Both the position numbers and the translations under genes were made by a program. A stretch of 64,000 nt of DNA from Crotophaga sulcirostris (lineage: Eukaryota; Chordata; Aves; Cuculiformes; Crotophagidae). Location of the stretch: contig VYZB01000024.1 of assembly GCA_013397455.1 (NCBI GenBank), positions 2,745,612 to 2,809,611 on the forward strand, read 5' to 3'. Of this stretch, positions 29,811 to 43,300 are shown one piece after another. The notes beneath the pieces are model-generated. The model did no database searches. It was not told the origin of the DNA and saw only the letters and a program-made list of their open reading frames with translations. The stretch's first letter is position 1, and every line of letters starts with the position of its first letter.

Positions 29811-29870
29811 CATGAAATAAAATTTTATTCCCATGGAATAAAATTTTATTCCCATGGAATAAAAATAGGA
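29811..29870. repeat. 21-bp tandem repeat, 2.8 copies
   Basis: CATG(A/G)AATAAAATTTTATTC followed by C recurs at 29811, 29832 and 29853, the last copy diverging after AATAAAA. Each unit contains the inverted repeat AATAAAATTTTATT. Confidence 0.85.
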
Positions 29871-30090
29871 AAATCACAGAGTGGCTAATCTGTCTGCATA
29901 AGGCATATGTGGAGAACCAGAAAATGATAGAGAAATAAAAAGTGAAAACTAGTAAGTATGGACATCTATAGCTGATTACCACAATCAGAGAGGTAAATCA
30001 ATTTCAAAGAGAAAATTGCAGCTAAACTCAATGTTGCCTATATGCATAAGACTTTTAGTAATAAGATGTATTTTCACCCCTATCTATTAT

Positions 30091-30150
30091 GAGGAAGAGG
30101 AAGAAAATAATCACCAGGAAGAGGAAGAAAATATTCACCAGGAAGAGGAT
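30091..30150. repeat. 24-bp purine-rich tandem repeat, about 2.5 copies
   Basis: GGAAGAGGAAGAAAATAATC followed by ACCA starts at 30093, 30117 and 30141 (the last partial). It is in no credible gene. Confidence 0.85.
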
Positions 30151-33100
30151 TAAACTGCTTAGGATCTATTTGGTATACCTAACAAAAAATATTAATTAGG
30201 GTTATTGTTTAAACAGCTAGAGCATAGCTATTTAAACACCCATTTAGTACTGCTGTGCCAGTCTTGAACTTAGGGAAAGTCCCAAGGATGGTTTTTGCAC
30301 AACAGAGCATCTCTTTTTTTGGTCCTGAAAAATTGCTATCAAAATATACAAGGAGTGTTGCAGGGTTCATGTACATAACTAGAAATGAGACTAACCCCCA
30401 AGGTTAGGCAAACCAATCAGTCATTTAAAAGGCATTAAATAGTTATGGTTCCTGTTAGGTAAATATTCCTACCATATACAGAATATACAGGGTGATGGAT
30501 TTACTTTGACCCACATAAAGCAGGTCACAGAGGTGCAAGCACAAAATAGTAGGTAAGCTCTGGCAATAGATTTACGTTTAATTAATCAGTAGAGCTCCTT
30601 CAAGGAATGCTGGAGCTGTGCAAGGGGTGAGCAGCAGCATGACACGTATATATAGTGATCAGGCCTTTGCCAGCCTTGGCTGTCTGAAGAAAGTGTCAGT
30701 TGTGCATGTGGGTTTTGTTGGAGCATCAGGGAACTTGCATCTGGAAGGTGAACACACAAGTGTGCAGACTGGGAGGAAGGGGAGATCTCCTAACACAGCA
30801 CATACGACTGGAAGGGACTATGTCTTTGTCTGCTAAGAAAACCACATCTTGAAATCTCTTCTATGAAAAAAGGCCTAAAGTCCCTCTTAAAACTATTAAA
30901 GACTTTTTGCTCCCATTTTTGAGTACCTGTTCCAAAACCTCACTGCTCTCATGATCCACTTTTGAATTTCTATCCTATATTGGCTGCTATTTATTTATTC
31001 CATTTGTTCTTGTGCCAACATTGTCATTCAATCATTCAATTATCATGGCCAGGAAGAAGCCACAACCCCTCTCAGTATGTGTTTTGCTCTTTGTCTGAGG
31101 AAGGCAAACATCCATCATGTTTTCAGAGCTATACACAGAATAATGATCCCTATGCTAATGCTTAAAGAAGCTGGCTTGACAACATAGGACTAATGCAGCT
31201 GTGTCACTGAATTGAAGAGCTCTGCTAAGCAGTAGAGTGATGATAGTACTTCTGGGGTCATTCAGTTCTTCCTGGGGATTATTATGAGATAAATTACAGA
31301 TTAAAACTGAATTTGAGCTTCTCTGAGACACTGGGATGAGGGGAGCCAGCAGCAGTCACTGTGCTGTGGCTGAAATCCAGAAAAGGACTTGTCGTTGGCA
31401 GGAATTTAATTCAATATGCACATCCAGAGCAGGAGCTCTATAATTCGTAGAAAAGATGTAGCATGGCTCCCTCTCAGTGCCTGGCCATCATTATTGACAA
31501 AGACAAACTAGGATGGAAAATGCAGTTCTGCCCTGCCTCTAACTTTGTCACTTATTCTTTGGACAGGTAACACCTGAGGAGAAATCACAGGGAACAAATG
31601 CTACATTCTCCAATGACCCTTGGCCTTATCCTGTGGGTGGGACTTTCCTGTCTCACATTATCTGCAGTGCTACAAGATCCAGGCAGAATCAGTCCCTTAC
31701 GACATGATTTTCTGTGAAGTAATAAGGTCAGTCTGCCAATTACATCTAACTGATTACTACAATAAAACTCAGATTTTCTCCTCATCTCTACCTCTTCCCA
31801 GTAGCAATTTTTACATTTCCAAAATGTTCATATTTGGCTGCTAAAAATGCATTCCTAAATCTAAATATAGATACCCAAATAAATACATGCTCATACATAG
31901 ATCTCTCACTTCTTCAGAGAGGACTGCAATCAGTTGATGTCTGAGAAAATCTGGCCACTTTTACTTAGCAGTGAACTCTGTGTAGAGCAGCCTCATTTCT
32001 CTGAACACATTGTCCTACAGACATAAGACCATTGCTCATGCAGTGAAAATCTTATTCAGAAGACACAGGATAAATGTTAAAGATCATGGATTTTTAAAAC
32101 CTCTCTAGACTGAAACTTAACCTTTAACTTAAAAAAGTGACTGTATTTGTAGTAGGAGTAACTAATAATATTTTTCTTACAAGCTGTTTAAGAGGAGAGT
32201 ACATATCTGTCTTTTTTTCTTTTCCTTTGGAGCTTAGGGAAAGAATAACATAATATATATTCATGGAGAGAAAAAACACAGCAAGCTTTGCAGAGCTTTT
32301 TTTTTCTGTTCCATGAATTTGGCTATTTATTTTTGGTGACTTTTTTTTTAGGTGACATAAGATACAAATGGCAAACAACAACAAACAGTGCGGAGACTGA
32401 CAGCCATCTGCATGAAATATGACAAGGCTTATGCAACCAACTTTAGCTCATTTCTCAAATCATTATTCAAGAACCATCACACACTGAACCTGCGTGACTC
32501 TGGTGGTAGGCAAGGTGCATTCAGATAATCTCCAGGGGCTGAGGACAAGGACCACAGGTCACTTGGATCCAGGATGGCAAGTCAGGAAACTCAAATTCCT
32601 TTTCCATACTCTTTGTTCTTACCCTTTCTGTGGGTTTCCAGTTCCTTGTGAATGAGAGAAGAACACAATAATTCTTAAGCAATTCATACATTATGCAATT
32701 AAAATTGCAGTCTTACTCTTACCTGTTGTAAGGAAGCATAAAATACAGCATTTTTTTCTTTATTTACCATTTCTCATGAAATATTACTTGTCCATTTCTA
32801 CAGAACTTATTTCACCAGGAAATATATCTTTAAGTGGAGACGGAAGCAGCTTGTTTTTAATGCAAACATTTGGAAAACTGAAAAAGCTGAGGATATAATT
32901 GGTTGACCTACCATAATTTTAGCATCCAATAATGCCTCCAAGATAAATATCAACAAAAAATCTCCTGTGAAATGCAGTTTATAGACTGGTGGCTGAAGAA
33001 TGAGTTGCCAGAGTTAAGTGCCATAGTATTCCAAAGAAGTACTTTGACATTCAGATAACTACTTGGTGAGTGAACGCAAGTACTTATTTGTATTTCAGTC

Positions 33101-33793
33101 ATAGGGCTGCCTTGCTTGGATGCAAATACAGTCTGAGCCGGACTCTAGCCCACAGGGCTGGATGTTAGCCAAGCACTGGATCCTGGTGAGAAGCAAAACT
33201 TAAAATCGTTCAATCCTTTAACAAATAATGATTTTCAGGTAAAAACTCTAAAAGTCAACTGAGTCAAGCTTCCTCCTCAGTGTGTCTGGCATTGCATCCT
33301 GCCCAGAACTGTGCGTTTTGTAGGAAATGGGCTGCTAAGGTGGATTTCATATGCATTTCATGCTTTAGTCATTCTCAGACTTTCAGAGCACTATAGACAC
33401 AGCCAGCGGTGGCTTGACGCTGCATTCAGTCTGAGTCACCGTATTTAACATAGAATATCTTCTTATGTATAGATTATTTCCAGAGACTTTCACACTGGTG
33501 GCAGCACAGATAACAGTTTGAGTGGCTTTAATGTTTTAAGATTTTATTCCTTAAAGCCAGTTGCAGTGTGAAATGCAAATGCACACTGGGTTAACTGTTT
33601 GATCCTTGTTTTCATATCTGGCATGGTCTGTGGTCCAAGAGCTGTAGTATTCTTAGGCTTTGTGCCAGAGTTGTTCAGGATCACCAAGGAGGTGTTGACA
33701 ATACGTTTCTAACATCCAATTAGTGTTTGCAGTGAACAGTGAGACCCACATAAATGCCTCAGAAAAGTGAAATGGAATAACTTGTTTTTAAAG

Positions 33794-34368
33794 AAGCATG
33801 GCCAGCAGGTCAAGGGAGGTGATTCTGCCCCTCTACTCCACTCTGGTGAGAATCCACCTGGACTACTGGAGCACTCAGCTCAGGAAAGATGTGGACTTGT
33901 TGGAGTGGGTCCGGAGCAGGACCACAAAAATTATCAGAGGGGTAGAACACCTCTCCTATTAAGAAAGGCTGAGAGAGTTGACGTTGTTCAGTCTAGAGAA
34001 GCGAAGTCTCTAGGGAGACCTTATAGCAGCCTTCCAGTACCTAAAGGGGGCCTAAAAGAATGATGAGGACAAACATTTTAGCAGGGTCTGTTGTGACAGG
34101 ACAAGGGGTAATGGGTTTAAACTAAAAGAGGGGAGATATATATTGAACATAATGGAGAAATTTTTTACAATGGAGGTGGTGAAACACTGGCACAGGTTGC
34201 CCAGAGAGGTGATAGATTCCCCATCCCTGGAAACATTCAAGGTCAAGCTGGATGGGGCTCTAAGCTACCTAATCTAGTTGAAGTTGTCCCTGCTCATTGC
34301 ATGAGAGCTGGACTAGATGACCTTTAAAGGTCCCTTCCAACTCAAACAATTCTATGATTCTGTGATAA
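33794..34368 (+). mobile_element. Older CR1 LINE 3' fragment
   Basis: Diverged CR1 3' sequence. Recognisable pieces are GCCAGCAGGTCAAGGGAGGT at its start, the degenerate equivalent of [16 protein letters not shown] near 33960-34010, CCCCATCCCTGGAAACATTC near 34220, and the terminal ATTCTATGATTCTGTGATAA (34349-34368). The reading frame is broken many times. It has the ATTCTRTG octamer rather than the ATACTGTG of the other three copies, so it belongs to another, probably older, subfamily. Confidence 0.9.
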
Positions 34369-37300
34369 TAACTGGGCCTAGAAAGTAAGGCATAGAAGTG
34401 AGACCTTTTCTCATCTGAAGGTTAGACCAGGTTAATCATAAATCATTTCTCAGTGTGATCTTCCTTATCCACAAAAGATTCTCAGCAATAGCATTTAACT
34501 TAAAATGTAGAGGTTCAGTCTCTAACAAGAATCAGAGGCTGTTTCTCCAGACTTTATTTGGTGTGTGATGAGTAGATGTATTTCCTGTGTTTTTGTGCAT
34601 CTAATAACATACGGACACATCCCACGTAGCAAGTTCCAATGAGGAAGGAAACCGTCTTCCATGATTAACTTGATTGGCACTGAGGCTTTCTTAAAGGCTG
34701 AAGAAACTGAGGCCAGACCTCTCACTGTTCTTGGAGTAGAAAACCAAAAAAATTAATCTCTTTTGAGACTTGCAGCACTATATCCAGCATCAGAAACAAA
34801 CTCTTTTTGTCTTTATGCTGATCACAGCATTGGTCAGTACACGGCTAACACTGTGGGTTTATTACAACATGCAGACCACAGATTCTCAAAAAATGCCTCA
34901 TCTCCTGGGTCTGGGTGTGCAAACTCATTGCATTTTGATATTCACCTTCTTTCCTTCTCCATGCCCTGTTTTCATGAAACACAAAGTTTACTGCATAGGT
35001 GGGAGCCATGGTGCAGCCCAGGCAGCCTCCAGACGGGACAGTCAGGATGCTGGGCCACACAGCTGCTTCACCAACTGTGTGGGAACAGTTTAAACACATT
35101 GCTGTGGCTGAATGAAACAGATCTTTCTCAGAGTCCTTGGTCCTGTTTTTTAAATAGCGTAAGATTGGCTTGGCCCAGTCAAACTACTTTGCCTGCATAG
35201 CAAACTGAAAAGTCGTTTCTGTATCTTCCCTGTGTTTGGCTGAAATCACACTAATGCTCCATCTGGTGTCCAGTGGAACAGCTCTGAATTTCTCATTTCC
35301 TTTTTGCTTCTACTGTAACTAAAATAAATTGTTGGATGTCCATTTAGACAACATTTGGACTTGTTTTTCTGCCATGGTTTGATTGGATTCTTGAAAATAT
35401 TTTATCTCACTGTAGTACAGACGAGAAACTATCTAGGACAATCTTTCTAGTTAACAGCATAATCCACTATGTTTGCAAGAGAAAGTGACAGCTGAAATGG
35501 CATGAAAAATATGTGTAGAGAAAAAACGTTGTCAGTTATCTGCTAAGCAGAGAAAGTCCCACAGACCTGTGGGCACAGATAACACTGTGCACAGAATGAA
35601 AAAAATAAGTTTTGAGGTGGGGATGAAGAAGAGGTTATATTTTATTCATTCTCTCTCAGGTGCTAACTGATAACTGCTAAACTTAAGTACATAAATATCA
35701 TAGACACAGGGAAGAGAGTCTGAAACATCCCTGTGAGATTGCTGGTTCTATATTTCCCCTCAGCCATCAAACTCATGATAACACCCTGCTATATAAGTCA
35801 ATACACTCTCCCAAATCTTTTCAGGCAGCTGCAGCACCTCACAGGGACCTGATTGGCTGTGGTGCGCAGAAGCTCTGTCAAAGTATGATCTACTCAGCTA
35901 GCAGTAGGTCCCATTGGTAGAGCTGTTAAATATCAGGATATGTCACTGGTTTGGTCCAAATTTTTTTTTTTCATGAATTATTTTTTTTTAGTTGCACTTA
36001 TGCCATCATGTGAAAGAATTGCGTTATGTTATTCTATGTCCCCTATGTACCAATCCAGGCTTGTCCTTCAACAGATCTGCTATACTGTTAGCAGGTTTAA
36101 CTGCATCTAAGGAGGTGAATTAATTTGCCTTGAGTTCTAGCCTCTAGCCATGGCTTTTTTGTTAGATGACAGAATTGCTCCAGTTTTACTTTTTCTTTAA
36201 GGTCAAAAGATTGTTTTTCTTTTCAGTGTTCTTTTTTTTCAGTAAGCCTGTCAGTCTCCACTTGCAAAACTTTTGTTCTCTACCTATGAGAGAATTTCAA
36301 CAGCCAAAAAAACACCGGACAGCTTAGCTCATTAGAAGAACCTTTCCTAAATAACTACTGGACTGATGACGTAGTTCAAGCTGATGGTGTAAAATGCTCG
36401 TGCAGTCCAGCTCCCTCTTTCCTAACTTAATATAAACCCATGCTTCCTTACAAGCCCCAGTCAATGGTGAAGACTCCGAGCAGCTGCCAAACCTAAAAGC
36501 TGCATTGGTATTGGCACTATGAACTGTTAGAAGTGATATTTCAGAAGGTCTTTCATGGGAAGAATCACAGGGGAGAGAAGAATCACCAGGAGATAGCCCA
36601 AGTGGTCTCAGAGTTGGAGAAATAATCACTTATTGTAGCAATGTTACAGTTGCTTTCTCTCCTTGCCTACTTTCAGCCCTTGTAGCTCCCAGAACAGTTG
36701 CATTTTGTAGCAGTAGCACTTCCCTTTGACACTGAATTTCTCATTCCCAAGGGTGATACCTCAGTTACTGCCACATGACTTGTTTAAGTGATGACTCTCT
36801 TCTAACTCTGATCTTTTCTCTGAAAACCTAAAATGTTCCCATGGGAGGAGCAGTTATAAAACCATAACATCTGACAGTCAAAACTCAAGTTGATACAGTA
36901 CATGTTCTGGATCCCAGCTGTGCCAGCCAACTACGTCATATCTCTAAATTCATGTATGTATTTTTGGCTTATTTTTAAACTACTAAGGCTTCTCAATCGA
37001 TCATTGACCTACCATTTCCCAGCAGGAGGCTGTTAAGTTGCATTTAAGAAATGGGAAGCAATCATTTGGCTCCAGTCTGTTATTTCAAGAACAAATTGAA
37101 ATTATTACTGATAAGCTTGATGAAACATTTAGGAAACTGGGTAGATAAGTATTTCCCCAGAAACTATGCAGAAAAAAGTGAAGTTGTCTAATAAATTCTG
37201 GGTTTGAGTAGTATGCTGCAGCATCCAAACAAACGGGTTGAAGAAGCATTTTTGAATATTTTGAAAATCTGTTGCAGAATAAAAAGTATTGGTTTCCAAA

Positions 37301-40300
37301 AGAACTTTCTAGAAATCAGGTATTTCTAAAATGTCCTACTTTTTCTTACTCAAAAGTCTTGGAGAATGTTTCTTCCCAGATTTTCTTTGCATTGTTTATA
37401 ATTCCATTTGTGGTATTTTTCTCAGATTTCCTGTACATCTGCAAAGTCTGCGTTCTAGGATACAATCCTTTTACTATAACAGGCTTAACATTTGAAGTTA
37501 CTCCATCAGTGGTCCTGTATGGCCTGTTTGTCTGCACCACTAATGCTTGCTCACAACACTCCACTTGCAAATCCAAGAAAACAGCATTGAAATGCAATAC
37601 CCAGATCCTGCTCTCCAACAAACCAAAATCAGCTCAGGAGCTGCACTGCAGGTCCTGCTCACACATGTCGGAGCTTCCTATTTTTCAACGTCTGTAAACA
37701 CGGCACACAGCATCCTCTGCTTCAGGAGGCAATAGATCAAACTTTCCAGCAGTTTTTTTGGTAACATATGGAGTAGGTCAACACTGCTTTGTCTACATGC
37801 AGAGGGTATATGGCATGGACAGTGCCCCAAAAAGGTTAAGCAGTGATCGGGACTAGTGACAGTATCCTGCAGGTTCAAAGGTTTAGAGCTTTTTGTTTGT
37901 TTCTTTTTTTCTTTTAAAGGGGAAGCTGAGTATGGACTTCAATCACTTCTATCCTGGATCTCTTGGTGAAATTCTCTCTGATTTCATGGGGTTAAAGCAG
38001 TGAAGTAGCTTCCCTTGCTCTTGGTTTATGCAAATAGAGTACGTATCTGGAAGATAAGTGCTGCCCAGAGGAGAAACCACTGCCAAGGGTTTGCTGGCGG
38101 TTGCAGGTGCACCAACAACTTCCCATCTGAACTGTGCAGCTCTCCTTCTCCTTGTGCTTACTTTCAGAGGTTGCCTGAAAGTTTACTTCTGTCTCATTAA
38201 TCTCATTTAATGCTGAAAATAATTTAGCTCTATTTTACATAATTCACAGTCTCTGTAACCTGACAGAGGTAATAAAGACTTAACTGGCTAATCTTCATAT
38301 AAAATTCCCAGTTTAGGTTTATTTCACTTGCACTGGTTCAAATCTTTTTAAGGAACCTGAAGAGAATTCCCACAGAAATGGCCTTATGAAGATAAAATGC
38401 CATTTTTAAAAGGTAAACTTCCCTTTTTTTCTAATTTCAAACATTCTACATAACTTAGTATTAGCTATTTAGACATATGATGTAAAAGTGATACTGAAAT
38501 AAACATAAAATAAAAATTAAAATGAAACTATGCAATGAACTTCAGCATATCAAAAAACATTTTGATATTTGCAGAGTGAAAGGGAAAAAATAAAAACTTC
38601 TGAAATTTCCTCTGAGAAAATACATTAAAATATCTTCACTCTTAACCTTGGTGTGAATGACGTCGGTATTGTCTGAGCCAGCTTTGCAATAGCAGCTCCC
38701 ACTCCCTCTCCTCTTCTTCCTTTGCCAGCTGTTTCACTCCCCTTCGTGTGTTCCTCAACTGAACAAATATTTCTCTTATCTTTGTTAGCTGTTATCCATA
38801 TCTAAATATGTAAATCCCCCTCATAACTCTCCTGATCACTGGCTCCTTGTAGAGTGTGTACTCTCCAAATAATAATTCTTGCTGACCTTAGTGAACCACG
38901 TTCCTCTTCTGGCTTCTCTGGGTGCTGTCCACATGATCTGGCTGATAAATATGCTTCTACAAAACAACTGAGCTTGTACCAAAGCTTCTATACTCTCCTT
39001 CCTATGCTCTGTATTGCTATAATATCCAGCCAGTTTGTAATATAGTAAATTATTCCCTGTTACTTCAATAGTGACTGTGAAATTCATTCAGTTTTATAAA
39101 ATGGAAGAAAATGTATTTTTTGCTCATATTCTGTTGATATTAACAATTTTTTTTATTTTTCTTTTGCAAAGAGCTTCAATTTCATATCACTATTCCATTC
39201 TTATTCTTTCCTTACACTGTTATGACGCCATGAAACAATGCATTTAACATCCTTCCAGTTTGCTGGAAGCATTTTTTCAAGAGGCCTATAAAATTGAAGT
39301 AGAAAAGTGATCTTAAATGTAAGAATGAACAGCCTAAGGATGCATTGCCATTTGCTACCAAATGGAAATTAATTCAGTATTCAACATTACTGTGACTGGT
39401 TTTGTTTGTCAAGACTCTGGAGTGCCTGGGAGCTCTCAACAGAACAGGACACTGCTGTGGGAGGCACTGTACAAGCAAAGGGCAAAGAGAAAAATAACAC
39501 CCCAAGAGCCAAGTCACACGATCAACTATCTGCAGTCTGCTTAGATATAATTGCTGGAGTAACAACACTCATTGTTTTGTCTGATTTTGTCAAAATAAAA
39601 GGCAAGATGAGACAGAGGTCCCGTGCCAGGCAGGCATAGTTTGTCATAGGACTGGCATGAACTCGTTAGACAAAATACCTGGCTCCTCCTAGTCCAGCCT
39701 GAACTGTGAAATCCAGAAATTTCTGTCTACATTTTTGCAATTGCTACCAAGATGACATTATGTAAAAAAAAACCCAAACCTTTCAAGAACGTAAGTGGAA
39801 TAGGACAGCACTGCTGTGGAAGCAAATATAAGAGAGACAAAAATAACTCTGCTTAGATGTGGATATTGCCATCAGGATACAACTCTCTTTACAGGACAAA
39901 TGTGATACCCTGGCTAGCAGCTATGACTGTTGGAGGCTGTGGTTTCTCATTTACCCAGTAGTAATAATGGTAGAAAACAAATGCCACTTACATTTGGCAG
40001 ACAATATTAGAGGTTCCAGGTGAGGTACAATGCCATATGTTTAAGCAGTTTGGCCTTGTTTCTTGTGAATTGCCACTTATTTCCTTGAGAGCCAGAGCTA
40101 GAAGTGGATGATAAGAGCTTATTTGACCAGCAAAACACAGAATTTCTTTTCTGTCTAGAGTTAGAGGAAGTTTTGAGTAGAAACAGCACCATTCTTAGAC
40201 TTTTTTACCCTGTTTGTGAAAAAAAAGGATGATCTGCTCTGCTTAGTTTTTTTACTGTGAAAAAGCAAAGTTGAGAAAGGCTTTCTTTGCACACAAGTTT

Positions 40301-43300
40301 ATTAGTGATTGAGTGTAAGTTTTCTTGAAGGGATAAACTTCAAAAAATATTTGCATCCATGTTAGATGTTTAAGACTGTCCAGCTGATAGGCACAAATCT
40401 AGAGTTAGCAAGGCATTTCCTCTTCCATTTCTGTCTCCTCAGTCTTTGATAGATGTATCAGCTGTAGTAAAAACATAAATGTGTATAAAGCAAGAAGGAA
40501 ATGGTAGAGAAGATTATTTCCTTAGTGCCTCTAGGGTAGTCCTTAATAACACACATGGAAATGGCAGGGAGCCCTGCACACTCTGCTTCAGGCAACTTGT
40601 GGTGCTTAAGGTATGGAGCAAAAGACAACAGTATTTGGAGGTGCAAAAAGTCACCACGCCTGTGATTAACAAGATATTTCAATCTATGACACTCCTTGGT
40701 TTCTGAGATAAGCACTGAACCACCTTTCTATATCAAATTCGCAACCATTTTACACACATTCATGATCATCTGCTTTTGAAATTCAACATAGGAATCAATT
40801 AGTATTTTAATGTAGATCAACCATCACTGGGGATTTTATTCATGTTGTGTTCAGTTAATCATTTCAACACAAAACTTAATTTAGTTTGGAAGAAGATATC
40901 TGGAGCCTACTTGGGAAGATGAGGTGGTCAGATTTCCTAGAAGAAGGAATTCTTCTATTATGAAGAAATAATGTGAAACACTAGATCTAGGCTGTATAGA
41001 TTATATCCATCTACTGATTTCAATAGGAACAACATTTTATCCATGCACTTATTTCTGCAGCAACAAATGCATTTGTTACTTTACTAAACATTCTTTAACA
41101 ATTCATGCAAGAAAAAAATTAACCGGGACATGGTTTGTGCTATTTTTCTGGAGGCACTCAGAAATTAACACATCATGGCAGTATTTTGTTTGCCAGAATT
41201 CTTTTCTTAGGTTCTTTATATTTTTTCTGCCTAGCTCAAAGACAATTTTTTTCAGGGAATACAACTGGGACTTAATTGTATTTTAAGAAATCACTGAGAA
41301 AACAGCATTTTACATGCTCCATTTAGACCTCCTCCACTTTTCATAATGGGCAGAGGCACAGCCTAAGGGGGAGTTCACCGTGACAGCTTAAGATAATTGA
41401 AATCACAACACAAGCTGATACTTTACTTTCCATGGGATAAGAAAACGGTCGAGCAACTGGTTTGGATGTATTGCTACAAAAAAACCCAGGTCTTTAAAGC
41501 ATGAGGAGTCCTTAATTTAGCCTAAGTGTCCTTACCTCTGGGAACTGATTAGCTGAACAACTTCTTTGGCCATTTCATTGCATTGTGCAAGGTTTTGTTA
41601 GAATGAATAGAACAGGATTGCTCAGCACCTGCAATTGTTTAACCTGTGAGATTTTATTGCATTTGAAAACTGAACTCAGTCAGCTGATACTTACTGGAGG
41701 GAACATGCAGTTACTTAGAAATACATGTGAAATATTTACGGTGAAGTAATAATTCATCTGGCACAGGAAACATTGCATCTCTGTTATTCTAGATCTTGAT
41801 CTGTAACTGCACTTTGTTCCAAGGGCACATTTAGGGATTATTTTGTTTGATTAGGGATATAGAAGAAAATCTGAAAATGCTAGAAAGAGGCTGGTTCTGG
41901 AAAGAGGCTGGGGCTGAAAGAGTTCACTGCAGAAGCCCATCCAGAACATGTAAACTCTGTGACAGACTCTACTGACGGAGTATGCTGGTATAACAGCACC
42001 GGCTTCAGAGGAACAGTAGAACAGAGAACCAGCCCAGGAAATCATTATTAAGGGCAAGACTAAAGCATGCATACAAGAAACTTTGTGTATTTGTCAGTGG
42101 CTGCTCTATATCAAACTGCATTCAAAATTTAGGTCCTCAGATTTCCAGCTAACACTGGAGATCCTGAATTCCTGTAGATACCCACATTCTTTTTCTCCAA
42201 AGACTACAACTGAATAAAGACCATGCTGTCATGACTGGAAGTAAACCAACACCTCACTCACAACCACTCTGGTGAAAATTACCAAGTTGTCATTCTTTCA
42301 TGTGTCATAATCACCTAGATATTGGCATTGTTAGAGCACATTCATGAGAAAAGCCTTTCAGACATAGATCTATGGGAAATGAACTAGATGCTAGAACCTG
42401 ACTGTAAAGCTGCTTTTTTTCTGGAGAGGCAGAGATTCAGGTGGTAGATACTTAAGTTTTTCATACAAAATGTTCCCTGAAGCAGGTTTCTTGGAATACA
42501 AGTCTCTTTTGTATATTCCATTGGAATCTAGTTATCTTTAGTAACATATTTTTCTTTAAGTGAATATTAAATGATGCAGTATTTTCAACAAAAGAGACTG
42601 GGAGAATCAGCTACAAACAGGCTATATTGTGAGGCTAGAGTATTTATGAAGAATGTATGGATTCATAATGTCTTAACAGAGGAAGGAACTGACTGCGGGT
42701 ATTTACATTTGGGTAAGTGCTGTAACCATTGAACTGATGGATGAAGCAGTAGGAGTAATATTTAGTACAGACGTCCCTCCAAGGAATGGTTCAGGGTGGG
42801 GACTTGTAACTGGAATGATAGGTCAGTACTCTGATGAGACTAAATCGAGTACCACTGACCCACTTGCAGCCCACTTTTTACTGGCTACCTTAAATATTAG
42901 CTTTGATGGATCCTATTTGCTGGTAGTTAACCTTCCCTATGTATAATACAATTTAGAGGCCTTAATAATGTTGTTGGAAGTTATGGGTTTCTACATTTGG
43001 ACTGTGATGAGGTTGAATAATTATGATGCAATTTATTTTTTCTTTTGTTTGGTGAATCATCTTTTAACTAATAATGAGGATTTTGAACATAGCTGAATCA
43101 TTCCTGTACACTTCAGCGCTTCTGCTGGCACCCAGACAAGCACACATCGTGGAATCTGCCTCCCCAGTGAGGAGGCTGGGACATGCAGACTCTCCCAATG
43201 GCAATATTCACAGTGCTTTTACTCTTGCTTGGCCAGTGGTTGTAATGTGTTTGCATCGTCTCTCTAGAAACTATCTAAATCAGTTCCTAAAATTTCCCAA

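Larger units (their letters stand above)
24934..33793. other. AT-rich intergenic sequence
   Basis: No gene recognised between the two plus-strand CR1 copies. It contains the 21-bp and 24-bp repeats, a short CCCA run near 28171-28187, and an AT-rich hairpin at 29319-29340 with 8-base arms ATATGCTG/CAGCATAT and a 6-base loop. Confidence 0.6.

Noticed and set aside
34763..35200. 145-codon plus-strand frame
   Set aside because: Low-complexity composition, no domain and no exon signals. Overlapped by other frames of similar quality.
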